From the NCBI RefSeq assembly GCF_002843605.1, contig NZ_CP025263.1, forward strand, positions 1,556,501 through 1,620,500: a stretch of DNA of 64,000 bases, written 5' to 3'. Source of the DNA: Pseudomonas sp. S09G 359 (GTDB taxonomy: Bacteria; Pseudomonadota; Gammaproteobacteria; Pseudomonadales; Pseudomonadaceae). Below the pieces are notes generated by a model. The model was given only the letters and a program-made list of their open reading frames with translations, ran no database searches and was not told where the DNA came from. Shown piece after piece: positions 35,414-43,733 of the stretch (positions are counted from its first letter, which is position 1; each line of letters opens with the position of its first letter). The position numbers were made by a program, and so were the translations under genes.

Positions 35414-35724
35414 TCCGTCGTCGGCCGTTTACCAGCCTGTTTCTGCTGCTGTTGATCTCTCTGCTGGGATGGATCTGGCACGAACGCGTCAACCTGCAAG
35501 CCTTCCCCGACATCATCGCGGCGTACACCGCCAAGGAATACTGCTCATGCCGCTACGTGGCGAACAACCCGGCGGAGTATTGCCGGGGGTATGTGCAGCA
35601 GTACGTGCCCACCAGCGCGTTCAGCGATAACCCGGAGCGCAGTGAGGTGACGGCGAGCGGGTTGGGGCGCACGCACAGTGCAAGGTGGCTGGGCGATCGC
35701 CAAGGCTGCCGCCTGAACCCCTGA
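35410..35724 (+). CDS. small membrane-anchored Cys-containing hypothetical protein
   Basis: 104 residues. Start ATG overlaps the serine hydrolase stop (ATGA). One N-terminal hydrophobic helix (residues about 8-23, TSLFLLLLISLLGWIW), then a periplasmic part with CSCRYVANNPAEYCRGY and a late Cys (QGCRLNP), four cysteines that could form disulfides. Translational coupling suggests it works with the serine hydrolase, perhaps as a partner or inhibitor. I do not recognise the family with certainty. Confidence 0.75.
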   Translation: MIRRRPFTSLFLLLLISLLGWIWHERVNLQAFPDIIAAYTAKEYCSCRYVANNPAEYCRGYVQQYVPTSAFSDNPERSEVTASGLGRTHSARWLGDRQGCRLNP

Positions 35725-35738
35725 CCCACCACCGCCCC

Positions 35739-35846
35739 AATGTGGGAGGGGGCTTGCCCCCGATGGCGCTGGGTCAGTAACAAATATGCTGACTGATCCA
35801 CCGCTATCGGGGGCAAGTCGAACCGTCGCACCGCCCCTCCCACAGT
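35739..35846. repeat. mixed REPIN: plain left arm, insert-bearing right arm
   Basis: TGTGGGAGGGGGCTTGCCCC on the left; on the right ATCGGGGGCAAGTCGAACCG then TCGCACCGCCCCTCCCACA. Only the right arm has the insert, with one base changed. Confidence 0.85.
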
Positions 35847-35894
35847 GGAATTGCATGTTAAGGTTCGTGCAGGTTTTTTGCCCCATGAGTCTCT

Positions 35895-36476
35895 ATGTTC
35901 AATGTCAAACCTCTCGCCTTCACGTTGCTGACTTGTGCCGCCGTACCCGCCCACGCCGATTGGTACCTGGACAACGAGTCCTCGCGCCTGTCATTTGTCA
36001 CCACCAAGAACACCGAGATCGCCGAGGTCCAGCGCTTTTTGGTGCTGCACGGCAAGGTTGACAGCAAGGGCGCGGCAACCGTGGAAGTGGAGCTGGAGTC
36101 GGTCAACAGTGGCATCCCGCTGCGTGATGAACGCATGCGCAATGACCTGTTCGAGATCAAGACCTTCCCCGAAGCGCTGATCAGCGCGCAGATCAATCTG
36201 CAACCCATCAACGACCTGGCCCCCGGTGCGCAACTGGAATTGCGCCTGCCGATGAGCGTGACCTTGCATGGCAAGACCCACACCTACAGCGCCGAACTCC
36301 TGGCCACGCGCCTGGATGACCGCCGTTTCCAGGTGGTGACCCTGGAGCCGGTGGTGTTGCATGCCGAAGACTTCGACCTGGCACCAGGTGTGGCGGCGTT
36401 GCGCAAGGCGGCTGGGCTCAAGTCGATCAGTTTGTCGGTGCCGGTGGGTGCGGTGCTGATCTTCACGGCGCGCTGA
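35895..36476 (+). CDS. periplasmic YceI-family lipid-binding protein
   Basis: 193 residues with signal peptide (LAFTLLTCAAVPAHA). The YceI lipocalin-like barrel starts DWYLDNESSRLSFVTTKN and includes SGIPLRDERMRNDLFEIKTFPEA, the family's most conserved stretch. YceI proteins bind isoprenoid quinones or amphiphiles in the periplasm. The phospholipase D-type gene starts two bases after its stop, so they are cotranscribed. Confidence 0.9.
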   Translation: MFNVKPLAFTLLTCAAVPAHADWYLDNESSRLSFVTTKNTEIAEVQRFLVLHGKVDSKGAATVEVELESVNSGIPLRDERMRNDLFEIKTFPEALISAQINLQPINDLAPGAQLELRLPMSVTLHGKTHTYSAELLATRLDDRRFQVVTLEPVVLHAEDFDLAPGVAALRKAAGLKSISLSVPVGAVLIFTAR

Positions 36477-36477
36477 C

Positions 36478-37635
36478 ATGGGCGGCGCAGTGTTCCCGTG
36501 GCGTAGCGGCAACCGTTTCGAGTTGTTGATCGACGGCCCGCAGTTTTTCCCGCAGATGCTGGTGGGCATTGCCCGCGCCGAGCGGCAAGTCGATCTGGAG
36601 CTGTACCTGGTGGAAGCCGGCGCCTGCGCCGAAGCCATGGTGCAGGCGCTGGTGCTGGCCGCCGAGCGCGGCGTGCGGGTGCGCTGCCTGTTCGATGACT
36701 ACGGCAGCCTGGCCTTTACCCTGGGGTTGCGCAAGCGCCTGACCGACGCGGGGGTGGAGCTGCGTTTCTACAATCGCCTGAGCTGGCGCCGTTGGATGCG
36801 CAACCTGTACCGCGACCATCGCAAGCTGTTGCTGATCGACCAAGGTATCGCCGTGGTCGGCGGCACCGGCGTTACCGATGAGTTCTGGACCCCTGGGCAA
36901 GACACTGCCGAATGGCATGAGGTGATGGTGCAGATCAGCGGCCCGCTGGTGCAGGACTGGCAGGCCTTGTTCGACCGCCAGTGGCACGCCAACGCGGCGC
37001 GCCGGGAGTGGAAGCCGGCCACTCATTTCGGTTTGCCGCGCCTGCCCAAGGTGCCGGCCACCGGGCCTGGCCTTGGCCGCGTGGCCTATGCCGATGCCCG
37101 CCAGCACCGCGATATCTTGCAGTCGCTGATTCGCGCACTCAACAGCAGCAAGACGCGCATCTGGCTGGCCACGCCGTACTTCCTGCCCACCTGGAGCGTG
37201 CGCCGTGCGTTGCGCCGGGCAGCAGGGCGCGGGGTGGATGTGCGCTTGCTGCTCACCGGGCCACGTACCGATCACCCGTCCGTACGTTACGCCGGGCATC
37301 GCTATTACCCGCGCTTGCTGCGGGCCGGTGTGCAGATCTTCGAATACCAGCCGTGCTTTCTGCACCTCAAGATGGTGTTGGTTGACGATTGGGTGAGCAT
37401 AGGTTCGTGCAACTTTGATCACTGGAACCTGCGCTTCAACCTGGAAGCCAATCTGGAAGCGCTGGACCCCGAGCTGACGCAGGCAGTGGCGGGCAGTTTC
37501 GAGCGGGATTTTGCCCAGAGCCAGGCGGTCAGCCTGGAGGCGTGGAAGGCGCGGCCGTTGTGGCGGCGGGTGAAGCAGCGGGTGTGGGGGTGGATTGATC
37601 GGTTGGTGGTGAATTTGCTGGATCGACGCGGCTAG
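36478..37635 (+). CDS. phospholipase D-type cardiolipin synthase (ClsB-like)
   Basis: 385 residues with two HKD motifs: HRKLLLID (His114, Lys116, Asp121) and HLKMVLVD (His296, Lys298, Asp303), the latter followed by SIGSCNFD. There is no N-terminal membrane pair, as in ClsB rather than ClsA. Such enzymes join phosphatidylglycerol (or PE) molecules to cardiolipin. Two bases follow the yceI stop. With olsBA and the Pho boxes nearby, a role in membrane lipid adjustment is plausible. Confidence 0.85.
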   Translation: MGGAVFPWRSGNRFELLIDGPQFFPQMLVGIARAERQVDLELYLVEAGACAEAMVQALVLAAERGVRVRCLFDDYGSLAFTLGLRKRLTDAGVELRFYNRLSWRRWMRNLYRDHRKLLLIDQGIAVVGGTGVTDEFWTPGQDTAEWHEVMVQISGPLVQDWQALFDRQWHANAARREWKPATHFGLPRLPKVPATGPGLGRVAYADARQHRDILQSLIRALNSSKTRIWLATPYFLPTWSVRRALRRAAGRGVDVRLLLTGPRTDHPSVRYAGHRYYPRLLRAGVQIFEYQPCFLHLKMVLVDDWVSIGSCNFDHWNLRFNLEANLEALDPELTQAVAGSFERDFAQSQAVSLEAWKARPLWRRVKQRVWGWIDRLVVNLLDRRG

Positions 37636-37652
37636 CGAGGTCACCACCAGTC

Positions 37653-37685
37653 AAATGTGGGAGGGGCACCGCTCCTCCCACATTT
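37653..37685. repeat. compact single REP hairpin between convergent genes
   Basis: AAATGTGGGAGGGG-CACCG-CTCCTCCCACATTTT: a near-perfect stem with T residues. It sits between the convergent cls and bglX stops and could act as a two-way terminator. Confidence 0.8.
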
Positions 37686-37700
37686 TGAACCCATCAGGTG

Positions 37701-39992
37701 TTAGAGCAATTCAAAAGTCTGCTGCTGCACATCCTGGGAATCCAACCCAATCTGCACATTGAACTCACCCGGTTCCGCCGCGAATTTGAGCTGGGTGTTG
37801 TAGAACTTCAAGTCCTCTTCGGTGATGGTGAAGTGCAGCGTGCGTTCTTCGCCAGCCTTGAGCATGACCTTCTGGAAGTTCTTCAGCTCCTTGATCGGGC
37901 GGATCATCGAGCCGGCCACGTCCTGGATATACAACTGCACCACGGTTTCGCCATCGACCTTGCCGGTGTTCGTTACCGTGACGCTGGCATCGAGTTTGCC
38001 GGTCTTGTTCAGGGTGGTGGACGACAGCGCCATGTCCGACAGGCTGAACGAGGTGTAGCTCAGGCCATAACCGAACGGGAACAGTGGCCCGGTGGTGTCA
38101 TCGAAATACTGCGAGGTGTAGTTGCCCGGCTTGCCCGGCGTGAACGGCCGGCCGATGGTCAGGTGGTTGTAGTAGGTAGGAATCTGCCCAACCGAACGTG
38201 GGAAGGTGATCGGTAGCTTGCCCGAAGGGTTGTAGTCACCGAACAGCACGTCGGCGATGGCGTTGCCGCCTTCGGTGCCGGCGAACCAGGTTTCCAGGAT
38301 CGCGTCAGCCTGTTGTTTCTCATCCAGGATCGACAGTGGGCGGCCGTTCATCAGCACCAGCACCAGCGGCTTGCCGGTGGCTTTGAGGGCCTTGATCAGG
38401 TCGCGCTGGCTTTGCGGAATGTTCAGGTCGGTGCGGCTGGAGGATTCGTGGGACATTCCACGGGATTCACCCACGGCGGCCACCACGATATCGGCATCCT
38501 TGGCGGCCTTGACCGCCTCGTCGATCAGCACCTGTGGCGAGCGGGTGTCATCCACCACTTCCGGGGCATCGAAGTTGAGGAAGTTGAGGTAGTCGACCAC
38601 CGCCTTGTCGTTGGTGATGTTGGCGCCACGGGCGTAGATGATTTTGCCTTTTTCGCCGATCACGGCGTTCATGCCGTCGAGCAGGGTCACCGATTGCGCC
38701 GGTTGGCCGGCAGCGGCCCAACTGCCCATCATGTCGATGGGGGCCTTGGCCAATGGGCCGACCAGGGCGATGGTCGCGGATTTTTTCAGCGGCAGTGTTT
38801 CATTATGGTTTTTCAGCAGCACCAGGCTGCGGCGTGCGATGTCGCGGGCGTCGGCACGGTGCAGGCGGCTCTCGGCGTTAGTGTCGGCCGGGTCATCCTC
38901 GGCCTTGCCGATGCGCAGGTACGGGTCTTTGAACAGGCCCATGTCGTATTTGGCGGCCAGCACTTCACGCACGGCGTTGTCGATGTCGCTTTGCTCGATC
39001 TCGCCGGACTTGAGCAGCCCCGGCAATTCCTTGCCGTACAGCGAGTCGTTCATGCTCATGTCGATGCCAGCCTTGATCGCCAGCTTGGCGGCCTCACGCC
39101 CGTCCTTGGCGACGCCGTGCTTGATCAGCTCGACGATTGCGCCGTGGTCGCTCACGGCCAGGCCCTTGAAGCCCCAGTCCTTGCGCAGCAGGTCGTTCAT
39201 CAGCCAGGTGTTGGCGGTGGCGGGTACGCCGTTGATCGAGTTCAGCGCCACCATCACGCCGCCCGAGCCGGCCTTGATTGCTGCGTGGTAGGGCGGCAGG
39301 TAGTCCTGGTACATCTTGACCGGGCTCATGTCGACCACGTTGTAGTCGCGCCCGCCTTCCACTGCGCCATACAGGGCGAAGTGCTTGACGCTGGCCATGA
39401 TGCTGTCGGCGTTGGCGGGGCTGGTGCCCTGGAAGGCCTTGACCATCACCTCGGCAATTCGCGAGACCAGGTAGGTGTCTTCGCCGAACCCCTCGGAAGT
39501 GCGGCCCCAGCGTGGGTCGCGGGAGATGTCGACCATCGGCGCAAAGGTGATGTCGAGGCTGTCGGCGGCGGCTTCCTGGGCGGCGATGCGCCCGGAGCGG
39601 CCGATGGCGTCCATGTCCCAGCTGGAGGCCAGGGCCAGGCTGATCGGGAAGATCGTGCGGTGGCCGTGGATCACGTCGTAGGCGAAGAACATCGGGATCT
39701 TCAAGCGGCTGCGCATCGCCGCGTCCTGCATCGGACGGTTTTCCGGGCGGGTGATGGAGTTGAACGTGCCGCCGATGCGGCCGGCGGCGATTTCCTTGCG
39801 GATCAGCTCGCGCGGCATCTCGGGGCCGATGCTGATCAGGCGCAACTGGCCGATCTTTTCATCCAGGGTCATCTGCTTGAGCAGGTCGCTGACGAAGGCG
39901 TCCTTGTCTTTAAGCGCAGCAGGCTTTGTTTCTGCCCAGACGGGGTGGGTGGCCAGAGTGGCAACAAGGCCGAGCAAACACAGCTTTTTCAT
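37701..39992 (-). CDS. bglX: periplasmic beta-glucosidase (glycoside hydrolase family 3)
   Basis: 763 residues from ATG 39992 (MKKLCLLGLVATLATHPVWA is the signal peptide), with AAGGA upstream. The GH3 N-terminal barrel holds the nucleophile in GLAVSDHGA. The second domain has SRGMSHESSSRTDLNIP with the acid/base region, and a C-terminal fibronectin III-like domain (KTGKLDASVTVTNTGKVDGE) follows. This is the BglX layout (E. coli BglX 765 residues). It releases glucose from beta-linked oligosaccharides in the periplasm. Single gene, convergent with cls. Confidence 0.94.
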   Translation of the reverse strand: MKKLCLLGLVATLATHPVWAETKPAALKDKDAFVSDLLKQMTLDEKIGQLRLISIGPEMPRELIRKEIAAGRIGGTFNSITRPENRPMQDAAMRSRLKIPMFFAYDVIHGHRTIFPISLALASSWDMDAIGRSGRIAAQEAAADSLDITFAPMVDISRDPRWGRTSEGFGEDTYLVSRIAEVMVKAFQGTSPANADSIMASVKHFALYGAVEGGRDYNVVDMSPVKMYQDYLPPYHAAIKAGSGGVMVALNSINGVPATANTWLMNDLLRKDWGFKGLAVSDHGAIVELIKHGVAKDGREAAKLAIKAGIDMSMNDSLYGKELPGLLKSGEIEQSDIDNAVREVLAAKYDMGLFKDPYLRIGKAEDDPADTNAESRLHRADARDIARRSLVLLKNHNETLPLKKSATIALVGPLAKAPIDMMGSWAAAGQPAQSVTLLDGMNAVIGEKGKIIYARGANITNDKAVVDYLNFLNFDAPEVVDDTRSPQVLIDEAVKAAKDADIVVAAVGESRGMSHESSSRTDLNIPQSQRDLIKALKATGKPLVLVLMNGRPLSILDEKQQADAILETWFAGTEGGNAIADVLFGDYNPSGKLPITFPRSVGQIPTYYNHLTIGRPFTPGKPGNYTSQYFDDTTGPLFPFGYGLSYTSFSLSDMALSSTTLNKTGKLDASVTVTNTGKVDGETVVQLYIQDVAGSMIRPIKELKNFQKVMLKAGEERTLHFTITEEDLKFYNTQLKFAAEPGEFNVQIGLDSQDVQQQTFELL

Positions 39993-40253
39993 GAATATCC
40001 TTTTTCGGCTCACTGCACAGCATCAAGGGACTGCTGTCGGCCAAAATGTGGGGAGCGACTATTGTTGTTCGGGTGTTGTTCAGCTAAATGCAGCACACTC
40101 CGCTGAACTCTTATTTATGAACTCTTTGTGGCGCTGGGCATCTTTTAGCTGATTGGCCCGATGCATTCCAGTGGTGGTGGCGGATTATGCCCCAAGCGCA
40201 GGGTTTATAGGGTCAGTCGTAACATTCCATCAAGATTGGGCAGGAGAAACATC

Positions 40254-40865
40254 ATGCAAGCAGCACAACATTACCGCTGGGGCTTCAAGGCCGCGGTTCT
40301 GCTCTTGATCAGCACAGTGCTGAGCGGTTGCGGTATCAACACCATTCCGACCCTGGACGAGCAGGCCAAAGCGGCCTGGGGCCAGGTGCAGAACCAGTAC
40401 CAACGCCGTGCCGACCTGATTCCCAACCTGGTGGAAGTGGTCAAGGGCTACGCCGCCCACGAGCAGGACACCCTGACCGCGGTGATCGAAGCGCGGGCCA
40501 AGGCCACCTCGATCCAGGTGGATGCCAGCACCCTCGACAACCCCGAGAAACTCAAGCAATTCCAGCAGGCCCAGGATGGTTTGAGCGGTGCCCTCAGCCG
40601 TTTGATGGTGGTGTCCGAACGTTACCCGGACCTCAAGGCCAACCAGAACTTCCTGGCCCTGCAATCGCAACTTGAAGGCACGGAAAACCGTATCGCCGTG
40701 GCCCGCCGTGATTTCATCCAGGCGGTACAGGCCTACAACACCGAGATCCGCACCTTCCCCGGCCGCCTGTGGCACAGCGTGATGTACAGCGACTTGCCGA
40801 TCCGCCAGACGTTTGAAGCCACCAGTGCCGATGCCGATAAAGCGCCGCAAGTGAAGTTCAAATAA
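40254..40865 (+). CDS. LemA family lipoprotein
   Basis: 203 residues from ATG 40254, with AGGAG 7 bases before. Lipobox STVLSGC (Cys26). The LemA core GINTIPTLDEQAKAAWGQVQ, then NQYQRRADLIPNLVEVVKGY and NFLALQSQLEGTENRIAVAR, is unmistakable and forms a helical bundle. The gene is followed within 20 bases by two TPM-domain genes, a common bacterial grouping whose function is still poorly defined (envelope stress or photosystem-repair-like roles are proposed for TPM proteins). Confidence 0.92.
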   Translation: MQAAQHYRWGFKAAVLLLISTVLSGCGINTIPTLDEQAKAAWGQVQNQYQRRADLIPNLVEVVKGYAAHEQDTLTAVIEARAKATSIQVDASTLDNPEKLKQFQQAQDGLSGALSRLMVVSERYPDLKANQNFLALQSQLEGTENRIAVARRDFIQAVQAYNTEIRTFPGRLWHSVMYSDLPIRQTFEATSADADKAPQVKFK

Positions 40866-40883
40866 GACTTTCCTGAGGTGTCG

Positions 40884-41612
40884 ATGCGTTTATTACGGAT
40901 AGGCTTGGCGCTGTGGTTGCTGGCCTGCGTGGGAGTGGCCCAGGCTGCGCTGAGCTTCCCGGCGCTGACCGGGCGGGTGGTGGATAACGCCCAAATGATC
41001 GACCCGGCTACGCGCGAGCAGATCACCCAGCAGTTGCAGGCGCTGGAGCAGGCCCGTGGCGACCAGATCGTGGTGGTCACCGTGCCCGACCTGCAGGGCG
41101 TACCGATTGAAGACTTTGGTTACCAATTGGGCCGCCAATGGGGCATTGGCCAGAAGGGCAAGGATAACGGCGCGCTGTTGATCGTCGCCCGTGATGAGCG
41201 CAAATTGCGCATCGAAGTCGGCTATGGCCTGGAAGGCGTGCTGACCGATGCGCAGTCCTGGGTGATCATCAACCAGGTGATCGCACCCAAATTCAAGGCC
41301 GGTAATTTCAGCCAGGGCATCAGCGAGGGTGTCTCGGCGATGATTCAGGTGGTGGGCGGTGAGCCACTGGCCGTGCCGGCGCATGTGGCGGACGCGAATT
41401 TCGCCAAGGATAATCCCGGGCTTTCCATCGGCCTGTTTATTCTGTTTATCGGTGTACTGTGGTTGTGCAATCGCCTGGGGCTGCCGGTGGGCGCCATCTT
41501 GCTGGCGATCCTCAGCAGCAGTGGGCGTGGCGGCGGGGGAGGCGGCGGCGGCGGTGGTTTCCGAGGCGGCGGTGGCGGCTTTGGCGGCGGCGGGGCCTCA
41601 GGTGGCTGGTAA
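40884..41612 (+). CDS. TPM-domain membrane protein with Gly-rich tail (YgcG-like)
   Basis: 242 residues. Signal peptide (LALWLLACVGVAQA), TPM domain (FPALTGRVVDNAQMIDPATR to IAPKFKAGNFSQGISEG), one membrane segment near residues 178-200, and a tail almost only of Gly with Phe, Arg, Ser and a final Trp (GASGGW). This is the typical YgcG build. ATG 40884 is chosen because TGAGG precedes it; an in-frame GTG 6 bases earlier is possible. Second gene of the lemA group. Confidence 0.9.
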   Translation: MRLLRIGLALWLLACVGVAQAALSFPALTGRVVDNAQMIDPATREQITQQLQALEQARGDQIVVVTVPDLQGVPIEDFGYQLGRQWGIGQKGKDNGALLIVARDERKLRIEVGYGLEGVLTDAQSWVIINQVIAPKFKAGNFSQGISEGVSAMIQVVGGEPLAVPAHVADANFAKDNPGLSIGLFILFIGVLWLCNRLGLPVGAILLAILSSSGRGGGGGGGGGGFRGGGGGFGGGGASGGW

Positions 41613-41643
41613 TGACAATAATGAAAAAAGAGCATCTACAACC

Positions 41644-42261
41644 ATGGCACTACTGAGTGAACACGAACAACGCCAGGTCGCCGAGGCGATTGCCCGCGTG
41701 GAGCAGCAGACCGACGCCGAACTGGTGACGGTGCTGGCCGCCCGCGCCGACGATTACGCCTACATCCCGCTGCTGTGGGCCAGCCTGATTGCGTTGGTAG
41801 TGCCCGGCGTGGTGCATTACTTGTCGGGCTACCTGACCATGTACACCTTGCTGTTGGCGCAATGGGCGACCTTTATCGTGTTGTGCCTGGTGTTCCGCTT
41901 GCCCAAGGTCACCACCCGTTTGATTCCGCGCTCGGTGCGCCATTGGCGCGCGTCGAACCTGGCGCGGCGGCAGTTCCTGGAGCAGAACCTGCACCACACG
42001 CTGGGCAGTACCGGTGTGCTGATTTTTGTCAGCGAGGCGGAGCGCTATGTGGAAATCCTGGTGGACGAAGGTATTTCCAAACACCTGGATGACAGCAGTT
42101 GGGATGGGATCGTCACGGCATTCACCCAGCAGGTAAAACAGGGCCAGACGCTGGCCGGGTTCATTGCCTGCATTGAGGCCTGTGGCGAGTTGCTCAAGGT
42201 GCATGTGCCGGTGACGCAGACCCGTAATGAACTGCCCAATCGCCTGGTGGTACTCGAATAA
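41644..42261 (+). CDS. second TPM-domain membrane protein
   Basis: 205 residues from ATG 41644 (MALLSEHEQRQVAEAIARVE). A split TPM_phosphatase-type domain: an N-terminal AIARVEQQTDAELVTVLAAR part, two hydrophobic segments (about 40-58 and 62-84), then the rest of the domain (TGVLIFVSEAERYVEILVDE to WDGIVTAFTQQVKQG). It is predicted to be an inner membrane protein with the domain in the cytoplasm. Third gene of the lemA group; likely acts together with the previous TPM protein. Confidence 0.88.
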   Translation: MALLSEHEQRQVAEAIARVEQQTDAELVTVLAARADDYAYIPLLWASLIALVVPGVVHYLSGYLTMYTLLLAQWATFIVLCLVFRLPKVTTRLIPRSVRHWRASNLARRQFLEQNLHHTLGSTGVLIFVSEAERYVEILVDEGISKHLDDSSWDGIVTAFTQQVKQGQTLAGFIACIEACGELLKVHVPVTQTRNELPNRLVVLE

Positions 42262-42280
42262 CCCAGCCACCACAGAGCAA

Positions 42281-42375
42281 AAATGTGGGAGCGGGCTTGC
42301 TCGCGAATACGGAGTGTCAGCCAACACATTCGGCGACTGGCCCACCGCTTTCGCGAGCAAGCCCGCTCCCACATT
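42281..42375. repeat. REPIN of the GTGGGAGCGGGCTTGCTCGCG subtype
   Basis: AAATGTGGGAGCGGGCTTGC with TCGCGAA at the left mirrors TTCGCGAGCAAGCCCGCTCC with CACATT at the right. A distinct sequence subtype from the GGGGG copies. Confidence 0.88.
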
Positions 42376-42482
42376 GGGCTCTGTGTTATCCATTGCAATT
42401 ACCGTTGATCAAATAACCCCGTGCCCTAAACCCCCATCCCCCCTAAAATGCCCGGCATTCCCAGCCCGAGGCGTTTTTGTTC

Positions 42483-43685
42483 ATGTCTGTTACCGCTCAA
42501 CCGGATCATCACGCCCAGTTCATCGAACTGCTGAGCGCAAGCCTCGCGCAGGATGCGTTTATCAAGCTGGTATTGGCCAAGTACGTGGGCGAGGAAGCCG
42601 AGTTGCAGCGGCTGATCATCAAGCCTGTGACGGTCAAGGAGCAGGCGTGCCTGTCCTTCGTCTACCGCTACAAGACCCGCGACATCACCAAGAACTTGCC
42701 CCTGGCCGACGGCGTGGCGGCGATTGCCGAGCTGCTGCCGGCCTCGTTCAAGAACGCGCACTTGCTGTCGCTGACCGATGAAGCCCAACTGGAATACAGC
42801 AAGAAAAACAAAAGCTCGCTGTTCAAAAGCAAGCCACAGCAACTGCGTGAAGCGCCGTCGGCCGAGCATAACCGTGAGAAGAATCGCTTCCTCGACCTGA
42901 GCCGGCCGTTCCTCGCCGACCTGGGTGTGACCGACGCCAAGCAGGCGCTGATCCCGTCGATGTCGCGCAAGTGGAAGCAGATCAACAAGTTCATCGAAGT
43001 GTTCAGCCATGCACTTACCTCGTCACCCTTGAAGCTGGACCAGCCGGTGCGTGTCGCGGACTTTGGTTCGGGCAAGGGCTACCTCACGTTTGCCATCCAC
43101 GACTACCTGCGCAACACCCTCAAGGCCGAGGGCGAAGTGACCGGTGTTGAGCTGCGCGAAGACATGGTGACCCTGTGCAACACTGCCGCCGCACGCCTGG
43201 AGCACCCGGGGCTGGTGTTCAAGTGCGGTGATGTGCGCAGCGTGGCGCCCAGCGACCTGGACGTGATGATCGCCCTGCATGCCTGCGACATTGCCACCGA
43301 CTATGCGATCCACACCGGTATCCGTTCCGGCGCGTCGATCATCATGTGCTCGCCGTGCTGCCATAAACAGATTCGCCTGCAGATCCAGAGCCCGGCGCTG
43401 CTCAAGCCGATGCTGCAATACGGCCTGCACCTGGGCCAGCAGGCAGAAATGGTCACCGACAGCCTGCGTGCGTTGTACCTCGAAGCCTGCGGCTACGAGA
43501 CCAAGGTGTTCGAGTTCATCTCGTTGGACCACACCAACAAGAACAAGATGATCCTCGCGGTCAAGCGCGCCGAGCCACTGGATAACGCGCAGTTGCTGGA
43601 GAAAATCCAGGCGTTGAAGGCGTTCTACCAGATCACCGACCACTGCCTGGAAACCCTGTTGCGTGCGGATGGTTACTTGGCCTGA
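42483..43685 (+). CDS. SAM-dependent methyltransferase, Methyltransf_32/METTL25-like
   Basis: 400 residues from ATG 42483. An N-terminal helical part of about 180 residues precedes a Rossmann methyltransferase domain with motif I VADFGSGKGYLTFA (from residue 191), an acidic VTGVELRED strand end and the unusual PCCHKQ motif (291-296). This combination matches the family that includes eukaryotic METTL25/GSTCD (known in METTL25 as a histidine methyltransferase of ribosomal proteins). The bacterial substrate is not established. It is a single gene flanked by REP elements on both sides. Confidence 0.85.
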   Translation: MSVTAQPDHHAQFIELLSASLAQDAFIKLVLAKYVGEEAELQRLIIKPVTVKEQACLSFVYRYKTRDITKNLPLADGVAAIAELLPASFKNAHLLSLTDEAQLEYSKKNKSSLFKSKPQQLREAPSAEHNREKNRFLDLSRPFLADLGVTDAKQALIPSMSRKWKQINKFIEVFSHALTSSPLKLDQPVRVADFGSGKGYLTFAIHDYLRNTLKAEGEVTGVELREDMVTLCNTAAARLEHPGLVFKCGDVRSVAPSDLDVMIALHACDIATDYAIHTGIRSGASIIMCSPCCHKQIRLQIQSPALLKPMLQYGLHLGQQAEMVTDSLRALYLEACGYETKVFEFISLDHTNKNKMILAVKRAEPLDNAQLLEKIQALKAFYQITDHCLETLLRADGYLA

Positions 43686-43699
43686 GAACGCCGCAAATC

Positions 43700-43733
43700 A
43701 AATGTGGGAGGGGGCAAGCCCCCTCCCACATTT
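43700..43733. repeat. perfect REP hairpin between convergent stops
   Basis: AAATGTGGGAGGGGGC-AA-GCCCCCTCCCACATTT, a near-uninterrupted stem. It overlaps the TAA stop of the EamA gene on the reverse strand (again TAAATGTGGG) and lies 15 bases after the methyltransferase stop. Probably a bidirectional terminator in practice. Confidence 0.88.

Noticed and set aside
38313..40106. Long frame of about 600 codons antisense to bglX.
   Set aside because: Composition typical of an antisense GC-rich frame; bglX is unmistakable.
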